A stretch of DNA of 64,000 bases from Janthinobacterium sp. (lineage in GTDB: Bacteria; Pseudomonadota; Gammaproteobacteria; Burkholderiales; Burkholderiaceae_D), in the NCBI GenBank assembly GCA_003133225.1, contig PKWL01000141.1, positions 1-64,000 of the forward strand, written 5' to 3'. The notes beneath the pieces were generated by a model, which was not told the DNA's origin, searched no databases, and saw nothing but the letters and a program-made list of their open reading frames with translations. The first letter of the stretch is position 1. Each line of letters begins with the position of its first letter. This document shows, one piece after another, positions 8,986 to 17,386 of this stretch. Position numbers and translations under genes: made by a program.

Positions 8986-11900
8986 TTAAACCCGGGCCGC
9001 GCGGGGAGCGCTGCCTTCGGGTGCCGGCGCGCAATTGAAGGCGGCGATCAAGCCCGCTTCCCTTTCCTTGGCCGCCTGCAATTGCAGAGCCTTGACATGG
9101 CCGTAGCCGCGGATGTGTTCAGGGATGCTGGCAATGGCCACGGCGTGCGCCAAGTTGTCGTTGGACAGACGGGGCAACAAAGCGCCCACCGTGTCTCGAT
9201 ATTGACCGATCAGGGCCCGTTCCGTCTTGCGCTCGGCGCTATAGCCGAAGACGTCGAACACGCTGCCGCGCACGCCTTTCAGTTTCGCCAGCGCGGCGAA
9301 CGCCTTCATCATCCATGGGCCGAATTCCTGTTTGATCAGATGGCCCTTGGCATCGCGCTTGGCGAGCATGGGCGGGGCCAGGTGGAACTTGACCTTGAAG
9401 TCCCCTTCGAACATGCCGGCTAGCTTCTCGGCGAAGGTGCCGTCGCTGTACAGGCGCGCCACTTCATACTCGTCCTTGTAGGCCATCAGTTTGTAGAAAT
9501 AACGGGCGACCGCTTCCGTCAGGCGGAGATTTTTATTGCCCAACTTCATTTCTGCGGCGCGAACCTGCTCGACAAATGCCGCGTATTGCCGGGCATAAGC
9601 AGCGTTCTGGTAGGCCGTCAGCAATGGTATGCGCTTGCCGAGAATATCGTCCAAGGTCGGCATGCGCGTAAATTCGATCACCTTGGCCGGCGTCGTCATC
9701 TTGATGAGCGCTGCCAGATCGTGCGCGCCGGCGCGCCCCCAAGTGAAGGCGCTCTGGTTGAAGGCGACCGAAATATTATTCAATTCGATGGCCTGCATGA
9801 TGGACGCTTCGCGAAGGGGCACGCGGCCTTTTTGCCAGGCATAGCCGAGCATGAACATATTGGTGGCGATCGCGTCGCCCATCAGAGCGCTGGCGACTTG
9901 GCCGGCGTCGACAAAATCGACCTGGTCGGCGCCGCAAGCCTTAACGATTTCCGCGCGCGACTGCCGGTCCGGGAACTGCCAGTCGGGATTCTTGACGAAG
10001 GCGGCGGTCGCCGCAGCGGTCGAATTGATGGCGGCAAAGGTGCGCCCTTCGCCCATGCGCGAGAGGGCGTCGCGGCTGGCGGTGACGATCAGGTCGCAGC
10101 CGATCACGAGGTCGGCCGCGCCGGTGCCCACGCGCGTCGAATGGATATCTTGTTGCCGGTCGGCGAGGCGCACGTGCGACATCACGGGGCCGCCTTTTTG
10201 CGCCAGGCCGCTCATGTCGAGCACGGACGCGCCCTTGCCCTCGATATGCGCGGCCATCGCCAAAATTTGCCCCACCGTGACGACGCCGGTGCCGCCGATG
10301 CCCGTCACGAGGATGCAAAATGGGGTGGCGGTACTCGGCATCGGCGGCGTCGGCAGCGTCTCCAGCGTCTCCATTGCAGCCTTCTTGGTGGCGGCCTGGG
10401 GCGGCTTTTTCAGCGCGCCCCCTTCCACCGTCACGAAACTCGGGCAAAAGCCGGTGACGCAGGAGAAGTCCTTGTTGCACGAGGACTGGTTGATCTGGCG
10501 CTTGCGGCCCAAATCCGTTTCAAGCGGTTCGACCGACAGGCAGTTCGACTGCACGCTGCAGTCGCCACAGCCTTCGCACACGGCGTCGTTGATGACGGCG
10601 CGTTTGGCGGGGTCGGGATATTCGTTGCGTTTGCGGCGGCGCCGCTTCTCGGAGGCGCAGGTCTGGTCGTAGATCATGGCGGACACGCCCGGCTGCTCGC
10701 GCAGTTCCCGCTGCACGGCGTCGAGCTCGCTGCGGTGGCGCACCGTCACGCCCGGCGCCCAGTCGGTATTGGCCGGGTATTTTTCTGGCTCGTCGGTGAC
10801 GACGATGATCGGAGCCACCCCTTCGGCCGCGATCTGGCGCGAAATGATGGCCGGCGAGAGCGGGCCGTCGAAGGGTTGGCCGCCCGTCATCGCGACGGCA
10901 TCGTTGAACAAGATCTTGTAGGTGATGTTGACCTTGGCCGACACGGCCGCGCGGATGGCCAGGATACCGGAGTGGAAGTAGGTGCCGTCGCCTAAGTTCG
11001 CGAACACGTGCTTCTCGTCGGTAAACGGGGCCTGGCCGACCCAGGTCACGCCTTCGGCGCCCATGTGGGTGAAGGTCGAAGTGGCCCGGTCCATCCACAG
11101 CGCCATGTAGTGGCAGCCGATACCGGCCAGCGCGCGGCTGCCTTCGGGCAACTTGGTGGAGGTGTTGTGCGGGCAACCCGAGCAAAAGTAGGGCGTGCGA
11201 TCCGTGTCCCAATTAGGCGCGGCGCTCACCCCTTGCAGCACGCGCTCTTTCGCCTCCAGGAAAGCGATGCGCTGCTGGACGCGCTGCTCGGCCGGGTGGC
11301 CGGCGCAGTAGCGCGCGATGCGACTGGCAATCGCGCGCGCGATTAAAGCAGGATTTAGCTCGTACGTCGCCGGCAACAGCCAGTCGCCGTGGCCAGTGCG
11401 GTGCGCGTTGTTCCATTCGCCGGTGTCGTCGAATTTGCCGACCACGCGCGGACGTTCGCCGTCCTTCATGCTGTACAGCTCTTCCTTGAGCGCGTACTCG
11501 AGAATCTGGCGCTTCTCCTCGACCACGAGGATCTCGTCTAAGCCTTGGGCGAAGTGATGCACGCCGTCCGCTTCGAGCGGCCAGGTCATGCCGATCTTAT
11601 ACAGGCGGATGCCAAGCTCGGCCGCCGTTTGCTCGTCGATGCCGAGGTCGGCCAAGGCTTGGCGCGTGTCGAGGTACGCCTTGCCGGCGGTAATGATGCC
11701 AATCCGTGCGTGCGGGCTGTCCCAGATGATCTGGTTGAGCTTATTGGCGCGCGCGTAAGCGAGCGCGGCGTACCATTTGTGGCTGGTCATGCGCGCTTCC
11801 ATGTCGAGCACGCTATCGGGCCAGCGGATGTTCAAGCCCCCTTCCGGCAGCTCGAAGTCGTCCGGCAGCACGATCTGCACGCGCTCCGGATCGACGTCGA

Positions 11901-12570
11901 TGACGGCGCCCGATTCGATGATGTCGGTGACGCACTTCATGGCCACCCACAGGCCGGTGTAGCGGCTCATGGCCCAGGCATGCAGACCGTAGTCGATATA
12001 TTCCTGGACCGAGGCCGGATACAACACGGGGATCCCGCTCGCGCTCAGGATATGGTCGCTCTGATGGGCCGTCGACGACGATTTCGCGGCGTGGTCGTCG
12101 CCGGCCAGCACCAGCACGCCGCCGTGCTTTGCGCTGCCGGCATGGTTGGCGTGCTTGAAGACGTCGCCGCAGCGGTCGACGCCGGGTCCCTTGCCGTACC
12201 ACATTGCAAACACGCCGTCGTACTTGGCGCCCTTGAACAGCTTGGTTTGCTGGGTGCCCCAGACGGCGGTGGCGGCCAGATCCTCGTTTAAGCCGGGTTG
12301 AAATTTGATATGGTGCGAATCGAGGTGGCGTTTGGCCTTAAGCGCGGTCATGTCGACGCTGGTCACGGGCGAGCCGCGGTAGCCGGTGATGTAGCCGGCC
12401 GTGTTCAAGCCCGCTTTCAAGTCGCGCTCGCGCTGCATCATCGGCAAGCGGATCAGGGCCTGGGTGCCCGTGATAAAGACGCGTCCGCTCTGGAGCGTGT
12501 ACTTGTCGTCGAGGGAAATGGCGCGCGCCGGCCCGCTGTCAAGCGCCCCATCTTTTACAGGTGCATCCAT
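8986..12570 (-). CDS. Indolepyruvate:ferredoxin oxidoreductase, fused alpha-gamma subunits
   Basis: 1194 aa, the size of the fused IorA-IorB type. The N-terminal half is the transketolase-like pyrimidine/TPP part (GYRGSPVTSVD, WYGKGPGVDRCGDVFKHAN; TPP region near CSGCPHNTST at about residue 455). Ferredoxin-like cysteines CEGCGDCSVQSNC sit near residue 665 and more at CNKDFSCVTGFCPSF. The C-terminal half is the gamma domain (GIGGTGVVTVGQILAMA). The enzyme oxidatively decarboxylates aryl pyruvates from Trp, Tyr and Phe to aryl-acetyl-CoA. It lies 191 bases downstream of hppD on the same strand, which supports aromatic amino acid breakdown. It converges with ttcA. Confidence 0.93.
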   Translation of the reverse strand: MDAPVKDGALDSGPARAISLDDKYTLQSGRVFITGTQALIRLPMMQRERDLKAGLNTAGYITGYRGSPVTSVDMTALKAKRHLDSHHIKFQPGLNEDLAATAVWGTQQTKLFKGAKYDGVFAMWYGKGPGVDRCGDVFKHANHAGSAKHGGVLVLAGDDHAAKSSSTAHQSDHILSASGIPVLYPASVQEYIDYGLHAWAMSRYTGLWVAMKCVTDIIESGAVIDVDPERVQIVLPDDFELPEGGLNIRWPDSVLDMEARMTSHKWYAALAYARANKLNQIIWDSPHARIGIITAGKAYLDTRQALADLGIDEQTAAELGIRLYKIGMTWPLEADGVHHFAQGLDEILVVEEKRQILEYALKEELYSMKDGERPRVVGKFDDTGEWNNAHRTGHGDWLLPATYELNPALIARAIASRIARYCAGHPAEQRVQQRIAFLEAKERVLQGVSAAPNWDTDRTPYFCSGCPHNTSTKLPEGSRALAGIGCHYMALWMDRATSTFTHMGAEGVTWVGQAPFTDEKHVFANLGDGTYFHSGILAIRAAVSAKVNITYKILFNDAVAMTGGQPFDGPLSPAIISRQIAAEGVAPIIVVTDEPEKYPANTDWAPGVTVRHRSELDAVQRELREQPGVSAMIYDQTCASEKRRRRKRNEYPDPAKRAVINDAVCEGCGDCSVQSNCLSVEPLETDLGRKRQINQSSCNKDFSCVTGFCPSFVTVEGGALKKPPQAATKKAAMETLETLPTPPMPSTATPFCILVTGIGGTGVVTVGQILAMAAHIEGKGASVLDMSGLAQKGGPVMSHVRLADRQQDIHSTRVGTGAADLVIGCDLIVTASRDALSRMGEGRTFAAINSTAAATAAFVKNPDWQFPDRQSRAEIVKACGADQVDFVDAGQVASALMGDAIATNMFMLGYAWQKGRVPLREASIMQAIELNNISVAFNQSAFTWGRAGAHDLAALIKMTTPAKVIEFTRMPTLDDILGKRIPLLTAYQNAAYARQYAAFVEQVRAAEMKLGNKNLRLTEAVARYFYKLMAYKDEYEVARLYSDGTFAEKLAGMFEGDFKVKFHLAPPMLAKRDAKGHLIKQEFGPWMMKAFAALAKLKGVRGSVFDVFGYSAERKTERALIGQYRDTVGALLPRLSNDNLAHAVAIASIPEHIRGYGHVKALQLQAAKEREAGLIAAFNCAPAPEGSAPRAARV

Positions 12571-12599
12571 GGTGTCTCCATTTATATTTTAGTTTGCAA

Positions 12600-12620
12600 G
12601 CAAGGCCGGGTCAGCCTTGC
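12600..12620 (-). promoter_or_regulatory. Perfect 7-bp hairpin in the leader of the indolepyruvate oxidoreductase gene
   Basis: GCAAGGC and GCCTTGC face each other across a 7-base loop, 30 bases upstream of the start codon. There is no following T-run on the minus strand, so it is not a standard terminator. It may attenuate read-through from hppD or protect the downstream message; this is inference. Confidence 0.4.
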
Positions 12621-12761
12621 CTACGTCCTCTGGCCAACCTTTTGGGCGCCAGCGCGTAAAACCTTTGTCCTGCCAGGGTAGCACAGGGCATCGCCGCTCT
12701 TGGCGCCGAGCCGTCAACTCGAATACGCCATGCACGCGCGCAAATCAAGCCCGTCGCCTGC

Positions 12762-13892
12762 TTACGGAGCTAGCTTCGGTTCTTTTAGCACGCCGCGCCT
12801 GATCTGGTCGAGTTCGATCGACTCGAACAGCGCCCGAAAATTGCCTTCGCCAAAGCCCTGGTCGCCCTTGCGCTCGATGATCTCGAAGAAGATCGGCCCA
12901 ATCACGCTCTGCGTGAAAATCTGCAGCAGCAGCTCGCGTTCGCCAGGTGCGCTGTGGCCGTCGATCAAGATGCGCAGGCGGCGCAATTCGTCCAGATTCT
13001 CGCCATGGCCCGGCAGACGCCGGCTGACCAGGTCGTAATACGTTTCGATGGTGTCCTGGAAGACGACGCCGGCGCCGCGCATGAGCTGAACCGAGCGGTA
13101 AATATCGGCGCTGCCGAGCGCGATGTGCTGGATGCCTTCGCCATGGTACTGGTCCAAGTATTCGGCGATTTGCGATTGGTCATCGGACGATTCGTTGATC
13201 GGGATACGAATTTTTCCGCAAGGCGAAGTCATCGCTTTCGACTTCAGGCCGGTCAGCTTGCCTTCGATGTCGAAGTAACGCATTTCACGGAAATTGAACA
13301 AGGTCTGATAAAACTCGGCCCATTCCTTCATGCGGCCACGATAGACATTGTGGGTCAGGTGGTCGATATAGGTCAAACCGTGGCCGACCGGATTTTGCGC
13401 CGCGCCCGGGATGGCGCCGAAATCGACGTCGTAAATGCTGATATCGCCGATCGCGCCCGGCACTGGGCCGCCCGCCTTGCCCACGCCCTTGCCGCGCCAG
13501 CGGTCGACAAAATAAATCAGCGAGTCACCCACCCCTTTGATGGCGGGGATGTTCAATTCCATGGGGCCGTTCTTGTTGTCGAAACCCCAGGCCCCCAGCT
13601 CCAGCGCGCGCCGGTAAGCGACGGCGGCGTCGTCGACGCGGATCGCGATCGCGCACACGCACTGACCGTGCTGGCGCGCGAAGCGCTGCGCGAACGAATC
13701 TTGCTCGGCGTTGATGATGAAATTGATCTCTCCCTGGCGGTAAAGAGTCACGTCCTTATGCCGGTGGCGCGCGATCGCCGTAAAGCCCATGCGCTCGAAG
13801 AGGGCGCCCAGTGCTTTCGGATCGGCCGCCGCGTACTCGACGAACTCGAAGCCGTCGGTCCCCATCGGGTTGTCCCAAGGCTGAAATTTCAT
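12762..13892 (-). CDS. hppD: 4-hydroxyphenylpyruvate dioxygenase
   Basis: 376 aa. The start at 13892 is fixed by a perfect AGGAGG with 7 bases spacing; upstream in-frame codons lie in the regulatory region. The enzyme converts 4-hydroxyphenylpyruvate to homogentisate in tyrosine breakdown. The three iron ligands can be placed by alignment to the Pseudomonas enzyme: H178 (DHLTHNV), H256 (IQHIALG) and E337 (FFEIIER). The C-terminal gate helix NFRALFESIE is present. It is transcribed away from the Lrp-type regulator and toward the indolepyruvate oxidoreductase gene. Confidence 0.97.
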   Translation of the reverse strand: MKFQPWDNPMGTDGFEFVEYAAADPKALGALFERMGFTAIARHRHKDVTLYRQGEINFIINAEQDSFAQRFARQHGQCVCAIAIRVDDAAVAYRRALELGAWGFDNKNGPMELNIPAIKGVGDSLIYFVDRWRGKGVGKAGGPVPGAIGDISIYDVDFGAIPGAAQNPVGHGLTYIDHLTHNVYRGRMKEWAEFYQTLFNFREMRYFDIEGKLTGLKSKAMTSPCGKIRIPINESSDDQSQIAEYLDQYHGEGIQHIALGSADIYRSVQLMRGAGVVFQDTIETYYDLVSRRLPGHGENLDELRRLRILIDGHSAPGERELLLQIFTQSVIGPIFFEIIERKGDQGFGEGNFRALFESIELDQIRRGVLKEPKLAP

Positions 13893-13945
13893 CGCGAATC
13901 CTCCTGTGATTAGGCCACAGTATAGCTCCGCCAGCGAGGCATTAA

Positions 13946-13991
13946 ATTGCAAACTATTGCCATGCGATGACGATTTGCGCAATAATATTGC
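13946..13991. promoter_or_regulatory. Putative operator: repeated ATTGC/GCAAT half-sites between hppD and the Lrp gene
   Basis: In the 124-base divergent promoter region ATTGC occurs at 13946-13950 and again one helical turn later at 13956-13960. A perfect 13-bp palindrome GCAATAATATTGC sits at 13979-13991. Phased repeats of one half-site fit the way Lrp/AsnC octamers wrap DNA. That the neighbouring regulator binds here is inferred. Confidence 0.5.
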
Positions 13992-14016
13992 CCTTAGTTG
14001 AAGATTTTAAGGTGAT

Positions 14017-14505
14017 GTGAACAAGATTGCGCTAGATAAAACCGACCTCAGGATTCTCGCCGTGCTGCAAACGAATGGGCGCCTGTCCAATCAAGACGTG
14101 GCCGAGCAGGTCAGCCTGTCGCCGTCGCCTTGCCTGCGCCGCATCAAGCGCTTGGAAGACGCGGGCGTGATCCGTCAATACGTGGCGCTGCTGGCGCCAG
14201 AAAAGATCGGCCTCGGGCTGCTCGCCTACGTCAACGTACGCCTGGAAAAGCATGGCATCGGAGCCGCTTTGGGGGCTTCGCCGCGGGCCGACTTTGCGAG
14301 CGCGGTCGAGCACTGGCCGGAAGTGGTGGCCTGCTATGCGATGACGGGCGAGATGGATTATTTATTGCGCGTGCACGTGGCGGACATGGAGCATTTTTCG
14401 CGTTTCATGATGGCAACACTGCTGCGCCACCCGGCGGTGCTCGACGTGAAGTCGAGTTTCGCCCTTCAGCGCATCAAGGACACCACGGCCCTGCCGCTGG
14501 TTTGA
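14017..14505 (+). CDS. Lrp/AsnC family transcriptional regulator
   Basis: 162 aa starting at a GTG with AAGGTGAT just before it; the nearby ATG is out of frame. The N-terminal helix-turn-helix (LDKTDLRILAVLQTNGR.., LSPSPCLRRIKRLEDAGVI) and the C-terminal RAM ligand domain (VVACYAMTGEMDYLLRV) are typical. Such proteins sense amino acids and control their metabolism. Its divergent placement against hppD strongly suggests it controls tyrosine/aryl-pyruvate catabolism and itself; the effector is not known from sequence. Confidence 0.93.
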   Translation: MNKIALDKTDLRILAVLQTNGRLSNQDVAEQVSLSPSPCLRRIKRLEDAGVIRQYVALLAPEKIGLGLLAYVNVRLEKHGIGAALGASPRADFASAVEHWPEVVACYAMTGEMDYLLRVHVADMEHFSRFMMATLLRHPAVLDVKSSFALQRIKDTTALPLV

Positions 14506-14536
14506 AGGAGCGCGCTGCCCAGTTTGGCGCTGCTCT

Positions 14537-15223
14537 TTACTTGCGCCCGGGCAGGCGGCCCAGCCACTTCACGGCGGCGCGGGTATTGGCTTTAATCGTG
14601 TAATCGATGGCGGCGACCTGCTCTTCATACGCCTCTTGCAGCATGCTAGTCGGGTTCGGCGGCAGCAGCTTCAGGTAGGCGTCGGCTTCGCCATAATCGC
14701 GCTGGATTTCCATGCCCGCCTTTTTGGCGATATGCATCATGGTCTGGTTAGACGAGAGGCAATGCATATACAAGGTATCGACGTCGTTATTGCGGCAATG
14801 GATGGCGGCGCGCTCAAACAACTTGGAGCCGATGCCCGTGCCGCGCACGGGGCGCGCCACGGAAACGCCAAATTCGGCGACCTGGTCCTTGGTGGTGACG
14901 CCGTTTTTTTCCGGCGTTGCCTCCTTAGGCGCAAACGCCAGATGACCGACGGCGACTAGCTTAAACAATTGGTTGTACACGCCATACACCGTGTCGCGGG
15001 CGAAATCGATCCTGTCGACATAAGCTGCAACCTGGCTGTCGGGCAATACGGTGCCAAAGCGGAGCAAGCGGTCGCTATCTTCGAGAGCAATGAAGTGCTT
15101 TTGCATGCGGCGGCGGTCGCGTTCATGCAACTCCTTGACCAGCACGCTTGGCCGGTTGCCGGGCGCGCCCGCAGGGCTCATCCAGCGCATCCAAGGATGT
15201 TGAAACAAGTTCGATAAATTCAC
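14537..15223 (-). CDS. GNAT family N-acetyltransferase
   Basis: 228 aa from a GTG at 15223 preceded by AGGAG with 5 bases spacing, which is much better supported than any upstream start. The acetyl-CoA binding motif A is visible as VARPVRGTGIGSKLFERAA (R/Q-x-x-G-x-G/A), with a preceding strand EFGVSV. The N-terminus carries an RDRRRMQKHFIALEDSDRLLRFG segment that recurs in a subgroup of proteobacterial GNATs. Substrate unknown. It is tail-to-tail with the Lrp gene. Confidence 0.85.
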   Translation of the reverse strand: MNLSNLFQHPWMRWMSPAGAPGNRPSVLVKELHERDRRRMQKHFIALEDSDRLLRFGTVLPDSQVAAYVDRIDFARDTVYGVYNQLFKLVAVGHLAFAPKEATPEKNGVTTKDQVAEFGVSVARPVRGTGIGSKLFERAAIHCRNNDVDTLYMHCLSSNQTMMHIAKKAGMEIQRDYGEADAYLKLLPPNPTSMLQEAYEEQVAAIDYTIKANTRAAVKWLGRLPGRK

Positions 15224-15308
15224 ATTGGCTCCTGATTCCGGCGGCAGATTGTGCAGTGCAGCATCGAACCCATTGTACGATACAAACGCGGGCGCCGCTT
15301 CGGCTTTC

Positions 15309-16508
15309 TCACAAGCCGTGGCCGGCGCCGGCAGCGCCAGAAACGGCGCCGACCGCAGCGGCCCGGGCGCGGTGGATCGCCTGCGGGATTTTTTGCCGAT
15401 CCGCGCCTTGAGCTTGCGCAATGGCGCCCGCGTCAACGGCGCACGCGGCGGCCAGCTCGGCTTGCAACAAGGCACGTTGAGGGAAGGGCTGGTCGCCCCT
15501 GCCATCGGTGGCGGGGGCGCGGAAATCGCATTCGCAAGCTTGCAACAAATGCTGGAACCGTTGGCGCTTGCGGAAGGCATCGCAGCGCTCAAAGAGCGCG
15601 ACGACGGCATCCGGGCACAGGCTCGGCGCGCGCCTGATGTGGTCCTGTTCGCGCGCCGTCATGACGGCCAAGTCGCGGCAGTCGTTGGGCACCTTGAGGC
15701 GCGTGCACAGGCGCAAGATCAATTCTGGCGCGGGCCCGCAGGGAGCGTTGCCAAGGGCGGCCATCAAACAGGCGAAGCGAACCGGCAGTTCGACAGCGCG
15801 GGCGGCCGCGTAATCGATCGCCGCCAACAGGTGGCGGCCGCCGTCCGCTTGGCGGGCGGGCGGCGCGGCGCCCCACACGGCGTCTAATTCGGGCACGAGG
15901 CGCGAGAGAGCGCCGCATTCGCGCAGCACGCCCAACATGCGCGACGGGCGCGCCTCCATCAGGCCGCGCGCCAATTCCTGCCAGACCCGTTCCGGCACCA
16001 GGGCATCGATCTCGCCCTCGGCCACCATCTGCCGCATCAATGCCATGGTTTCCGGCGCCACGCTAAAATCCGTGAAGCGCGCCGCGAAGCGCGCCAAGCG
16101 CAGCACGCGCACCGGGTCTTCACGGAAGGCGCCCGACACGTGGCGGAAAATCCGCTGTTCGATGTCGCGCCGCCCGCCATACGGGTCATACAAGGTGCCG
16201 TCTTGCGCTTTGGCAATAGCGTTGATGGTGAGGTCACGCCGCACCAAGTCTTGTTCCAGCGTGACATCGGGCGCCGTATGGAAGACGAAGCCGCGATAGC
16301 CGGGCGCGGTCTTGCGCTCGGTGCGGGCCAGCGCATATTCTTCCTGCGTCACCGGGTGCAAAAAGACGGGAAAGTCTTTGCCGACAGGGCGATACCCGAG
16401 GCGCGCCATCTCCTCGGGCGTGGCGCCGGTGACGACGTAATCGTGGTCCTTGACGGCCAGACCCAATAATTCGTCGCGCACGGCGCCGCCGACCACATAG
16501 GTTTCCAT
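15309..16508 (-). CDS. cca: CCA-adding tRNA nucleotidyltransferase, HD domain degenerate
   Basis: 399 aa. It adds or repairs the 3' CCA of tRNAs. The class II nucleotidyltransferase head is intact: GGAVRDELLG, the metal-binding DHD (D21, D23), RRDLTINAIA, and the flexible-loop/neck region EDPVRVLRLARFAARF. The C-terminal half aligns with the HD domain of proteobacterial Cca (ERCDAFRKRQRF near the end). The HD signature itself is missing: where an HDLGK-type motif is expected the protein reads AALGN, and the preceding conserved histidines are absent. CCA synthesis should be retained and phosphohydrolase activity lost. It sits 3 bases after the GST gene. Confidence 0.92.
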   Translation of the reverse strand: METYVVGGAVRDELLGLAVKDHDYVVTGATPEEMARLGYRPVGKDFPVFLHPVTQEEYALARTERKTAPGYRGFVFHTAPDVTLEQDLVRRDLTINAIAKAQDGTLYDPYGGRRDIEQRIFRHVSGAFREDPVRVLRLARFAARFTDFSVAPETMALMRQMVAEGEIDALVPERVWQELARGLMEARPSRMLGVLRECGALSRLVPELDAVWGAAPPARQADGGRHLLAAIDYAAARAVELPVRFACLMAALGNAPCGPAPELILRLCTRLKVPNDCRDLAVMTAREQDHIRRAPSLCPDAVVALFERCDAFRKRQRFQHLLQACECDFRAPATDGRGDQPFPQRALLQAELAAACAVDAGAIAQAQGADRQKIPQAIHRARAAAVGAVSGAAGAGHGL

Positions 16509-16511
16509 CGC

Positions 16512-17228
16512 CTAGCCCGGCAAAACGTCACGCTTGGGCGCCGTTTCGGTTTCCGCCAGCGCCGCCTTGACCCAGCTTGCCACGGCGGGATGGGCCAGCA
16601 CGCGCTCGCAATACGCGTTTAAGGCCGGCGCCAGCGACACGCCGTAGGTGCGAAAGCGCGTCACTACGGGCGCGAAATAAGCATCGGCAATGGAGAAATC
16701 GCCGAACAGGAACTGATGGTGGCCGAAACGGGACAAGCATTCTTCCCAGATTTCGCTGATGCGCCCGACGTCGGCCTGGGATGCCGCGTTGCGACCGCGT
16801 CCCGGGAAATGCATGCGGATATTCATCGACATCGCCTGGCGCAAGCCGCCAAAGCCGGCGTGCATTTCGGCGCACATCGAACGCGCCATGGCGCGCGCCG
16901 CCACGTCTTGCGGCCACAACTGCTTTTCCGGGAATTGCTCGGCCAGATATTCGCAAATGGCCAAGCTGTCCCAGATCGTCATCTCGCCGGCCAGCAGCAC
17001 GGGCACGCGCCCGCTGCTGGTATAGGCCGCGATGCGATGGGCCGTGTTGGCGCAGTCGAGCAGCAGGCGCACTTCCTTAAATCCGATGCCGAACGCCGTT
17101 AGCACCACCCATGGCCGCATCGACCAGGAGGAATAGTTCTTGTTGCCTATGACGAGGGTGAGGCCCGACGCCCTAGCCGCGGCCAGGGTTTGCAACAGGG
17201 TGGGATCGTCGAGTTCGGAGGTTCGCAT
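16512..17228 (-). CDS. Glutathione S-transferase family protein
   Basis: 238 aa. N-terminal thioredoxin-like domain (LTLVIGNKNYSSWSMRPWVVL, then GRVPVLLAGEMTIWDSLAICEYLAEQFP, the glutathione-binding region with cis-Pro and Asp-Ser) and an all-helical C-terminal domain (FLFGDFSIADAYFAPVVTRF). SSWS replaces the catalytic Tyr/Cys region, as in other members of this subgroup. The first 18 residues are longer than usual, so the true start could be further in. Operon with cca. Confidence 0.9.
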   Translation of the reverse strand: MRTSELDDPTLLQTLAAARASGLTLVIGNKNYSSWSMRPWVVLTAFGIGFKEVRLLLDCANTAHRIAAYTSSGRVPVLLAGEMTIWDSLAICEYLAEQFPEKQLWPQDVAARAMARSMCAEMHAGFGGLRQAMSMNIRMHFPGRGRNAASQADVGRISEIWEECLSRFGHHQFLFGDFSIADAYFAPVVTRFRTYGVSLAPALNAYCERVLAHPAVASWVKAALAETETAPKRDVLPG

Positions 17229-17386
17229 GGTGAGGCCCGTTAAGTTTGGAAACTGTTAATTATGATGGGAGCGCTTCGACATCTCGGTCCCGTATTTTCA
17301 CTGGCGTGCCCCCCGCGAGGCCGATCCAGATGCGCCCACTCGCATGCGCCTTGCAAGCGGCGCGCGCATCCGAGCAACGCCGTTCC

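Noticed and set aside
9586-12291. Long open frames on the plus strand opposite the indolepyruvate oxidoreductase (for example 9586-10995)
   Set aside because: They lie antisense to a gene with strong family motifs, in high-G+C DNA where antisense frames stay open by codon bias. Their translations are rich in Arg, His and Gly and show no domain.
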